A stretch of DNA of 64,000 nucleotides from Proales similis (lineage: Eukaryota; Rotifera; Eurotatoria; Ploima; Proalidae): contig JAGVRJ010000002.1 of NCBI GenBank assembly GCA_019059635.1, positions 2,480,001 through 2,544,000 of the forward strand, given 5' to 3'. Below are positions 47,401 through 57,114 of this stretch, piece by piece; the first letter of the stretch is position 1, and each line of letters starts with the position of its first letter. Both the position numbers and the translations under genes were made by a program. The notes below the pieces were generated by a model. That model had not been told where the DNA came from and made no database searches. It worked only from the letters and a program-made list of their open reading frames with translations.

Positions 47401-50400
47401 TCAGGCGCTCAGACTGACCGCGGCCCGTTCAACAGGCGAGCTACCTGAAGTACAGGGCGCTCGAGTCGCTGTACCCCGACTGGCAGATGGACGACCAGTT
47501 TGTGGCCACCGAGATGGTCGACCGCATGTGGGAGGACGGCTACCCGTCGTCGCAGAAACGTGAAGCAGCCAGTGGACAACCCCGACGCCCTGCGACGAGT
47601 GACCTCGTCGTTCCGCAGCGGCAAGGGAGCCGCCATCGTCCGCATGCTTGAGTCGGTGCTGCCCGCCGGCGGCCTGAAGAAGGCGCTGCAGGTAAGTTGG
47701 CCAGTCTGCCTCTCTTGCTGCTGGTGATCGCTGACCGACTGGATCGCAGAGCTTTGTGGCCAAACACCGATACGGCAGCGTGAGCGAACAGGACTTTTAC
47801 GACTCGATCGAGATGGTAGGCTCCTTGCTTCGTGGTCGAGCGTGGCCGAGCTAACCGAGCCGCTGTCTAGCCTTCTGAACTGGGAGTGAGCGCGGGCGAG
47901 TTCCTCGAACGCTGGGTCGAGCAGAACAACTACCCCGAAGTGGCGGTGCTGTTCGAAGAGCAGAACGGCAAGCAGCTGGTGAAATTCAAGCAGGCCCGCT
48001 TCCTGCTCACCGAAGTCGACGAAGAGGACCCGACGGTCGTGCCCAACGAGTGGAAGTGAGTGTCTCTCGCGGTCTGCTCCCTATCGCGGCTTGTCTCACC
48101 CCCTTCTTCCACCCCGCGCTCTAGCTACAAGTGGCTCATCCACCTGCAGTGCCAGGCCGGAGGCACCCGCAACCCGGACGCCGGCGAGAGCCAGCACACC
48201 ACCGGCTCGGTGCACAGCTTCTCGTTCTTCCTGACCGGCGACGAGGGCGCTTACGCGCTCGACCGCCACTACACCTGGGTCAAGTGCAACCGCGACTTCA
48301 AGGGCTTCTACTTCACCGACTACGCCGAGGAGATGTTCGGCGCGTTCCAGGCGGTGCTCAAGAGCGAGCAGCCAGTGTTCAGCCCGGCCGACCGAGCCAA
48401 CCTGCTGCACGTGGCCTTCGAAGCGGCCTACCTGGGCATCAAGTCGTACAAGGTTCCCGACCTGTTCTACGGCTACTTGACCGAGAAGGAGAACTCGCTG
48501 GTCGTGTGGAGCACAGTCTTCTTCCACTACGAGAAGGTGGCCGTGGTGCTCGAGCATCGAGCTTCGTTCGTCTCGCTGAGGGTGAGTACTGGCATGCCCC
48601 GCGCCCTTGGTCCTGCTCGGCTAATCGCCCTTCGCAGAGCTACTTGATCGGCATCCTCAACAGCCAGGAAGGCACGGACTCGCTGCTCAACGACCAGGGA
48701 AGCCACGCAGTGCGCATCCTCAAGTTGAGAATCATCGACTTTTACGCTCGCCTGCAAGACCCGCGCTTCCTCAACTACGCCACCGAGCTCTTTGACTCGA
48801 TTCCGCAAGAGTACTTCACCAACCCGAACGGCGCCGTCAGCAACCCGTAAGTGTCCAGGCTCAGTGCACACTGCTCAGTCCTCTCACCGGCCGCTAGGAT
48901 CCCGCCCAACCACCGGCCGTTCGCGCTCAAGTACCACCTGCAGAACACCTACAGGCAGTACGACTGGTTCAAGGTGTTCGATTTCTACTTGAACTCGGAC
49001 AACCTCGACGAGCGCAACTACGCCGTCCAGGCCCTGGCCAACACCCGGCAGTACTTCTTCTTCGACTAGTGAGTGCTTTGCTTTCTTGCGCCGCGATCGA
49101 GCCCCACTCTCACCGCGCGCCCCGTTCTAGTCTGCTGCAGGAGACGCTCGAGCCGACCCTGGTCCGTCGCGAGGACATCTACTCGATCATGTCGGCCATC
49201 GGCAAGAACCCCAACGGCCGCTACTTCGCTTGGGCTTTCTTGCGCCAGAACTGGATGTACTTGATCACCACGTGAGTGCAGCTTCCTCACGGTGCGCCCT
49301 CTTCTCGCCTTTCACTCGCTTGAGCAGGTTCGGCCCAAGTGAGGAGTTGAGCCAGGCGGTGCTGGACACCGTCTACAGCATGGACAACCAGGTCCTCCTC
49401 GAGGAGGTGGTCTTGTTCTTCCAGGGCACCGAGGACCCTTACTTCCAGGACAAGCGGGCCCAGGCCCTTGAGCGGGTCATCAACAACATTGTGTTTGTTG
49501 CCGACCGCGAAAGCGACATCGTGCTCAACCTGTTCAGCGTCAACGATGGCACCGGAAGCACGATTTCGCCTGCCAGCTCGCAGTCGCCCGCCGCCACCAG
49601 CAAGAGACGTAAGTTTTCACCGCGGCCTTCTCCCGACCGACCGAGCTAACCGAGCCTCTAGCCGAACCCTCGCTGCCGCCGCGCACCACTTTCGCATCGT
49701 TCAACGAGTTCTCCACCTCGCAGTTGCGCGAGTTCCGCTTGAGCGCAGACGTCGTTCCCGAGAGCTATGAGTTGACTATCCAGACATACTTCGACCCGTA
49801 CGGTCCCATTTCGGACGTGCTCGGAGCGGCCTTCCAGGGAAAGCTGGTCATCAACTTTTCTGTTGAGGCGCCGACAAAGAGGATTCTACTGCACAAGGAC
49901 AGCTCTATCCGCTTCTTGGACGTGGCAGCGACAAGACTGGTGAAGCTTGACGTTATCCAGCAGATCGCGATAGCCGGACAGCAACAGATAGAAAACCAGC
50001 TGTATGAGATAACTACCGCCCAAGAACTGACCAGAGGTCGTTACAGCATCCAGATGGCTTTCGAAGGCCAGGAAGGCCGCGACGGCTTCTTCCTCGCCGA
50101 GTACCTCGAAGGAACGAGACCCAGGTGAGCTTGAGACGAAACCTGTGCTGTTCTGCAAGATTCTGAACGGCAATTTAGGAGCTTGCTGGCGACCGACTTT
50201 TTCCCGAACAAGGCCCGTCGTGCATTGTAAGTATCCTGCGCAGACCATGTCCGAGCCCCGCATACTGAGCGTCTGTAAAGCCCGTGCTTCGATGAGCCCG
50301 GCTTCAAGGCAACGTTCAGCGTCACTCTGGAGCATCCGGAAGGCTCGATCGCGCTGTCGAACAGTGCTCGACAGGGCAGCGTGGTGACTTTCACTGAAAA

Positions 50401-53400
50401 CGGCAAGCGCCGCCTTCGCACGCGATTTGCCGCCACGCAAAAGATGAGTCCGCACCTTGTGGGCTGGGCAGTGCTCCCCGACGAGTTCAAGGCGAGCGAG
50501 GCCGAGACCAAGACAGGCGTTAAGGTAGGTGACCACCGGCACGAGCGGCAGGCATGAGTGCTGAGTGTTTGCGGCCAGGTAAACGTATGGGCCCGAAAGT
50601 CGAGCGCGGACGAGAACCGATTCGCCCTGGAGGTGGCCAAGAAGACCATCGAGCACTTCACCGAGTACTTTGGAACGGGCGACGCGATGCCGGCCGAAAT
50701 CGGTAGGCTTGTCTGGCTAATCTGGTTGCGTATGGCGTAACTCACGTGGCCTTGCAGACCTCATCGCCCTGCCCAACTTCCCTGGCGAGTCTTCGGCCGC
50801 CTGGGGCTTGAACGGATTCCACGAGGACAGGCTTCTGTTTGACGAGGGCCGCAACACGCTGCTGGACAAACAGCGCGTGGCGCTCAGCGTGGCCAAGGAG
50901 ATGGCGCACTACGTAAGTGTGACTGACGGACGCATGCCCGCCCGGACTAACCTTGTGCGGCCTAGTGGATCGGCAACCTGGTGACCAGCGCATGGTGGAC
51001 CGACTCGTGGGTCGAGGAGTCAGTGGTAAGTAGAGGGCCTGTCGCCGGGTTCAGGCGCTCAGACTGACCGCGGCCCGTTCAACAGGCGAGCTACCTGAAG
51101 TACAGGGCGCTCGAGTCGCTGTACCCCGACTGGCAGATGGACGACCAGTTTGTGGCCACCGAGATGGTCGACCGCATGTGGGAGGACGGCTACCCGTCGT
51201 CGCAGAACGTGAAGCAGCCAGTGGACAACCCCGACGCCCTGCGACGAGTGACCTCGTCGTTCCGCAGCGGCAAGGGAGCCGCCATCGTCCGCATGCTTGA
51301 GTCGGTGCTGCCCGCCGGCGGCCTGAAGAAGGCGCTGCAGGTAAGTTGGCCAGTCTGCCTCTCTTGCTGCTGGTGATCGCTGACCGACTGGATCGCAGAG
51401 CTTTGTGGCCAAACACCGATACGGCAGCGTGAGCGAACAGGACTTTTACGACTCGATCGAGATGGTAGGCTCCTTGCTTCGTGGTCGAGCGTGGCCGAGC
51501 TAACCGAGCCGCTGTCTAGCCTTCTGAACTGGGAGTGAGCGCGGGCGAGTTCCTCGAACGCTGGGTCGAGCAGAACAACTACCCCGAAGTGGCGGTGCTG
51601 TTCGAAGAGCAGAACGGCAAGCAGCTGGTGAAATTCAAGCAGGCCCGCTTCCTGCTCACCGAAGTCGACGAAGAGGACCCGACGGTCGTGCCCAACGAGT
51701 GGAAGTGAGTGTCTCTCGCGGTCTGCTCCCTATCGCGGCTTGTCTCACCCCCTTCTTCCACCCCGCGCTCTAGCTACAAGTGGCTCATCCACCTGCAGTG
51801 CCAGGCCGGAGGCACCCGCAACCCGGACGCCGGCGAGAGCCAGCACACCACCGGCTCGGTGCACAGCTTCTCGTTCTTCCTGACCGGCGACGAGGGCGCT
51901 TACGCGCTCGACCGCCACTACACCTGGGTCAAGTGCAACCGCGACTTCAAGGGCTTCTACTTCACCGACTACGCCGAGGAGATGTTCGGCGCGTTCCAGG
52001 CGGTGCTCAAGAGCGAGCAGCCAGTGTTCAGCCCGGCCGACCGAGCCAACCTGCTGCACGTGGCCTTCGAAGCGGCCTACCTGGGCATCAAGTCGTACAA
52101 GGTTCCCGACCTGTTCTACGGCTACTTGACCGAGAAGGAGAACTCGCTGGTCGTGTGGAGCACAGTCTTCTTCCACTACGAGAAGGTGGCCGTGGTGCTC
52201 GAGCATCGAGCTTCGTTCGTCTCGCTGAGGGTGAGTACTGGCATGCCCCGCGCCCTTGGTCCTGCTCGGCTAATCGCCCTTCGCAGAGCTACTTGATCGG
52301 CATCCTCAACAGCCAGGAAGGCACGGACTCGCTGCTCAACGACCAGGGAAGCCACGCAGTGCGCATCCTCAAGTTGAGAATCATCGACTTTTACGCTCGC
52401 CTGCAAGACCCGCGCTTCCTCAACTACGCCACCGAGCTCTTTGACTCGATTCCGCAAGAGTACTTCACCAACCCGAACGGCGCCGTCAGCAACCCGTAAG
52501 TGTCCAGGCTCAGTGCACACTGCTCAGTCCTCTCACCGGCCGCTAGGATCCCGCCCAACCACCGGCCGTTCGCGCTCAAGTACCACCTGCAGAACACCTA
52601 CAGGCAGTACGACTGGTTCAAGGTGTTCGATTTCTACTTGAACTCGGACAACCTCGACGAGCGCAACTACGCCGTCCAGGCCCTGGCCAACACCCGGCAG
52701 TACTTCTTCTTCGACTAGTGAGTGCTTTGCTTTCTTGCGCCGCGATCGAGCCCCACTCTCACCGCGCGCTCCGTTCTAGTCTGCTGCAGGAGACGCTCGA
52801 GCCGACCCTGGTCCGTCGCGAGGACATCTACTCGATCATGTCGGCCATCGGCAAGAACCCCAACGGCCGCTACTTCGCTTGGGCTTTCTTGCGCCAGAAC
52901 TGGATGTACTTGATCACCACGTGAGTGCAGCTTCCTCACGGTGCGCCCTCTTCTCGCCTTTCACTCGCTTGAGCAGGTTCGGCCCAAGTGAGGAGTTGAG
53001 CCAGGCGGTGCTGGACACCGTCTACAGCATGGACAACCAGGTCCTCCTCGAGGAGGTGGTCTTGTTCTTCCAGGGCACCGAGGACCCTTACTTCCAGGAC
53101 AAGCGGGCCCAGGCCCTTGAGCGGGTCATCAACAACATTGTGTTTGTTGCCGACCGCGAAAGCGACATCGTGCTCAACCTGTTCAGCGTCAACGATGGCA
53201 CCGGAAGCACGCTTTCGCCTGCCAGCTCGCAGTCGCCCGCCGCCACCAGCAAGAGACGTAAGTTTTCACCGCGGCCTTCTCCCGACCGACCGAGCTAACC
53301 GAGCCTCTAGCCAAACCCTCGCTGCCGCCGCGCACCACTTTCGCATCGTTCAACGAGTTCTCCACCTCGCAGTTGCGCGAGTTCCGCTTGAGCGCAGACG

Positions 53401-56400
53401 TCGTTCCCGAGATCTATACAATTTATTTCAATTCCTCCTTTTATTCTGAACAAACTTATACCAAGACTTCTCCTCTTCAGTTCAATGGAAAAGTTAATAT
53501 TCAATTCGAAGTCAAACAAAACACAAACAAACTTATTTTCCATCGAGATTCAAACATTCAAATCGATACATCACTCAAAGCAAAAATTTCTAGGATTGGA
53601 ATTATTGCTTTCATCCCGATCGTCGAAGAAAGACCGCTCGATAATCAGCTTTATCTTCTTCAAACTCAATATGATCTTGTGCCAGGAAAATACCAACTTG
53701 AGATTCTGTTTTCGGGCTTCACTGACAACTCCGCATTGATAACTCCAACTTATACCGAAAATGGTGTTAAGAGGTAGCATTGATATGAATTCTTCAATTT
53801 CTTTCCAAACACATTTTTTAAAGGTCTTATTTGGCAACACGATTTTCGCCCGTCGGAGCTCGATCCATTTTGTAAGTTATTAATTAGCGTTCTCGGAAAT
53901 GATCATGGCCTTATATCTGATTTCTTAAGCCCAAGTTTTGATGAACCGTCTTTCAGGGCAAAATTTAATATTATAATTGAGCATGACAAGAGTTTGATTG
54001 CTTTGGCAACTGGAATCAATATGTTCAAAAAATCCCAGAAAGAAATGAAAAATAGAATACAAACCAGTGTAGTGACTGAATCAGTTATGAGCCCTCATCA
54101 GATTGGATGGATGCTGTTGCACAAAAATGATTTTAATGTTTTAACTGTTCAAAACAGCCAAAACAAATACGTAAGTGTGTGAGACGATTCGAATATTGGC
54201 CATTTATTAAGTATTCTTTTGTCACATAAAGCTTCGAGTGTGGGGAATAAAATCAAAAATGGCGAATGGAGAGGATGTGTTGGCAATGACTGTACTTAAA
54301 CAAACGACCGACTACTTCACCGAGTACTTTGGAACGGGCGACGCGATGCCGGCCGAAATCGGTAGGCTTGTCTGGCTAATCTGGTTGCGTATGGCGTAAC
54401 TCACGTGGCCTTGCAGACCTCATCGCCCTGCCCAACTTCCCTGGCGAGTCTTCGGCCGCCTGGGGCTTGAACGGATTCCACGAGGACAGGCTTCTGTTTG
54501 ACGAGGGCCGCAACACGCTGCTGGACAAACAGCGCGTGGCGCTCAGCGTGGCCAAGGAGATGGCGCACTACGTAAGTGTGACTGACGGACGCATGCCCGC
54601 CCGGACTAACCTTGTGCGGCCTAGTGGATCGGCAACCTGGTGACCAGCGCATGGTGGACCGACTCGTGGGTCGAGGAGTCAGTGGTAAGTAGAGGGCCTG
54701 TCGCCGGGTTCAGGCGCTCAGACTGACCGCGGCCCGTTCAACAGGCGAGCTACCTGAAGTACAGGGCGCTCGAGTCGCTGTACCCCGACTGGCAGATGGA
54801 CGACCAGTTTGTGGCCACCGAGATGGTCGACCGCATGTGGGAGGACGGCTACCCGTCGTCGCAGAACGTGAAGCAGCCAGTGGACAACCCCGACGCCCTG
54901 CGACGAGTGACCTCGTCGTTCCGCAGCGGCAAGGGAGCCGCCATCGTCCGCATGCTTGAGTCGGTGCTGCCCGCCGGCGGCCTGAAGAAGGCGCTGCAGG
55001 TAAGTTGGCCAGTCTGCCTCTCTTGCTGCTGGTGATCGCTGACCGACTGGATCGCAGAGCTTTGTGGCCAAACACCGATACGGCAGCGTGAGCGAACAGG
55101 ACTTTTACGACTCGATCGAGATGGTAGGCTCCTTGCTTCGTGGTCGAGCGTGGCCGAGCTAACCGAGCCGCTGTCTAGCCTTCTGAACTGGGAGTGAGCG
55201 CGGGCGAGTTCCTCGAACGCTGGGTCGAGCAGAACAACTACCCCGAAGTGGCGGTGCTGTTCGAAGAGCAGAACGGCAAGCAGCTGGTGAAATTCAAGCA
55301 GGCCCGCTTCCTGCTCACCGAAGTCGACGAAGAGGACCCGACGGTCGTGCCCAACGAGTGGAAGTGAGTGTCTCTCGCGGTCTGCTCCCTATCGCGGCTT
55401 GTCTCACCCCCTTCTTCCACCCCGCGCTCTAGCTACAAGTGGCTCATCCACCTGCAGTGCCAGGCCGGAGGCACCCGCAACCCGGACGCCGGCGAGAGCC
55501 AGCACACCACCGGCTCGGTGCACAGCTTCTCGTTCTTCCTGACCGGCGACGAGGGCGCTTACGCGCTCGACCGCCACTACACCTGGGTCAAGTGCAACCG
55601 CGACTTCAAGGGCTTCTACTTCACCGACTACGCCGAGGAGATGTTCGGCGCGTTCCAGGCGGTGCTCAAGAGCGAGCAGCCAGTGTTCAGCCCGGCCGAC
55701 CGAGCCAACCTGCTGCACGTGGCCTTCGAAGCGGCCTACCTGGGCATCAAGTCGTACAAGGTTCCCGACCTGTTCTACGGCTACTTGACCGAGAAGGAGA
55801 ACTCGCTGGTCGTGTGGAGCACAGTCTTCTTCCACTACGAGAAGGTGGCCGTGGTGCTCGAGCATCGAGCTTCGTTCGTCTCGCTGAGGGTGAGTACTGG
55901 CATGCCCCGCGCCCTTGGTCCTGCTCGGCTAATCGCCCTTCGCAGAGCTACTTGATCGGCATCCTCAACAGCCAGGAAGGCACGGACTCGCTGCTCAACG
56001 ACCAGGGAAGCCACGCAGTGCGCATCCTCAAGTTGAGAATCATCGACTTTTACGCTCGCCTGCAAGACCCGCGCTTCCTCAACTACGCCACCGAGCTCTT
56101 TGACTCGATTCCGCAAGAGTACTTCACCAACCCGAACGGCGCCGTCAGCAACCCGTAAGTGTCCAGGCTCAGTGCACACTGCTCAGTCCTCTCACCGGCC
56201 GCTAGGATCCCGCCCAACCACCGGCCGTTCGCGCTCAAGTACCACCTGCAGAACACCTACAGGCAGTACGACTGGTTCAAGGTGTTCGATTTCTACTTGA
56301 ACTCGGACAACCTCGACGAGCGCAACTACGCCGTCCAGGCCCTGGCCAACACCCGGCAGTACTTCTTCTTCGACTAGTGAGTGCTTTGCTTTCTTGCGCG

Positions 56401-56916
56401 GCGATCGAGCCCCACTCTCACCGCGCGCTCCGTTCTAGTCTGCTGCAGGAGACGCTCGAGCCGACCCTGGTCCGTCGCGAGGACATCTACTCGATCATGT
56501 CGGCCATCGGCAAGAACCCCAACGGCCGCTACTTCGCTTGGGCTCATATACGCTTTTATTGGGCATACATCGCTCAAGAGTAATTTTTTTATTTTTCTTT
56601 TGTTAAATAATTTGCTACATAAATTTTCTTTCAGATTTGGTCCGTCTGAACAACTTTCACAAACCGTTTATGACATTGTTTCTTCAATGGAAACATCAGT
56701 TCTTTTAGAGGAGGTATGATTTTAACTTATTTTTATTTTTTGGTCACTTTTATATAACGGCTTGTTCAGGTCAACATATTCTTCCTCTCGGTTTCTGATG
56801 AATATCTTAATTTAGTCAGCGGAAAGTGTATCGAGAGGGTGTTGAATAACATATATTTCGTATTCGATCGTGAAAGAGATATTGTCGAAAATCTCTTTTC
56901 TCCTGGTCGAAGATAA
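41492..56916 (+). CDS. Four-headed M1 pseudo-aminopeptidase with mucin-like stalk
   Basis: A very large type II membrane protein, roughly 3.9 thousand residues by my estimate. The ATG at 41492 opens a short tail, a membrane segment ([22 protein letters not shown]) and RPRNC. A stalk of sixteen 13-residue [13 protein letters not shown] repeats follows. Four M1 domains come next: they start near 42430, 46074, 49724 and 53373, and the last ends at the stop at 56916. Domains are joined by a Ser/Pro-rich linker ([14 protein letters not shown]) and an in-frame GT-AG intron into [11 protein letters not shown] and the next [10 protein letters not shown], with no stop, start or anchor between. Each domain keeps PCFDEP (PSFDEP in the fourth), but the zinc motif reads AKEMAHYW (Lys for the first His) and the GAMEN motif reads GESSAAWGL, so none should be catalytic. 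E in WVEESV occupies the third-ligand position. Domain 2 has a one-base insertion at 47556-47558 that gives a stop at 47649. Domain 1's start and both ends of domain 4 are AT-rich and divergent. AATAAA is at 57007. A binding, decoy or structural role is inference. Confidence 0.82.
41693..42316 (+). repeat. 39-bp coding minisatellite, 16 copies
   Basis: Sixteen uninterrupted copies of a 39-bp unit encode a 13-residue Thr/Ser/Gly-rich repeat, the stalk of the four-headed M1 protein. Copies differ mainly at silent positions (GGAACC or GGTACC, AGGTCC or AGGTCA). The array keeps other frames and the antisense strand open, so long shadow ORFs appear there. Length variation between individuals is likely. 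Confidence 0.95.
42764..46412 (+). repeat. 3.65-kb tandem unit A of the M1 array
   Basis: First full copy of a unit that carries exons and introns together. Identity with unit B begins at GAAGGCC at 42764, inside the exon for the N-terminal beta domain, so the repeat is out of register with the protein domain. Upstream sequence of the same exon is AT-rich and unlike the other copies. Unit A has CCAGCC near 45261 where B, C and D have CCGGCC. Confidence 0.93.
46413..50062 (+). repeat. 3.65-kb tandem unit B of the M1 array
   Basis: Near-identical to unit A, one base longer because of an extra A in CAGAAACG at 47556-47558. One further change that I could see is a C for T in CGCGCCCCGTT near 49121. 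Confidence 0.93.
47556..47558 (+). other. One-base insertion (frameshift) in unit B
   Basis: Unit B reads CGCAGAAACG where A, C and D read CGCAGAACG. The extra A shifts the frame in the exon for the middle of domain 2, and a TGA appears at 47649-47651. If real, the chain would be truncated in domain 2. If it is a homopolymer error, the four-domain frame is intact. Confidence 0.9.
50063..53412 (+). repeat. 3.65-kb tandem unit C of the M1 array (end replaced)
   Basis: Near-identical to A and B up to CCCGAGA at 53412, where it switches abruptly to AT-rich divergent sequence within the same exon. Private changes include CGCTTTC for CGATTTC near 53211 and CCAAACC for CCGAACC near 53312. Confidence 0.93.
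54314..56544 (+). repeat. Partial tandem unit D of the M1 array
   Basis: A 2.2-kb segment matching unit C at an offset of 3659 bp. Both ends fall inside exons: it starts at ACTTCACCGAG near 54314 and stops after GGCT at 56544. It covers the active-site region and much of the C-terminal half of domain 4. The flanks on both sides are AT-rich and divergent. One private change is GCGGCG for GCCGCG near 56400. Confidence 0.93.
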
Positions 56917-57006
56917 GCCTTTTTCCGCTTTTATTGCCATTTATTAGGTTTTAGTTTTCAGCTCTATTCAATCATTCGTTTTATCTTTAGTTTAGTTTAC
57001 TTTCGC

Positions 57007-57012
57007 AATAAA
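57007..57012 (+). promoter_or_regulatory. Polyadenylation signal of the four-headed M1 gene
   Basis: AATAAA lies about 90 bp after the stop at 56916 and before the next ATG at 57115. This supports the gene ending here rather than running into the next M1 gene. Confidence 0.5.
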
Positions 57013-57114
57013 AAATCTTACGCAATTTATTGCCTCTTCTTTTTCTTTTATATTCCGATCGAAACATCAAAGTCGGCTTTTATTGTGGTTTTTTCTTTTT
57101 TCTTGTCTTAGAAG

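Noticed and set aside
42764-53412. GC-rich array as horizontally acquired (bacterial) DNA
   Set aside because: The units carry GT-AG introns of the same size as the neighbours, and the protein is clearly homologous to the adjacent AT-rich M1 genes. The reading frame runs from host-like exons into the array and out again.
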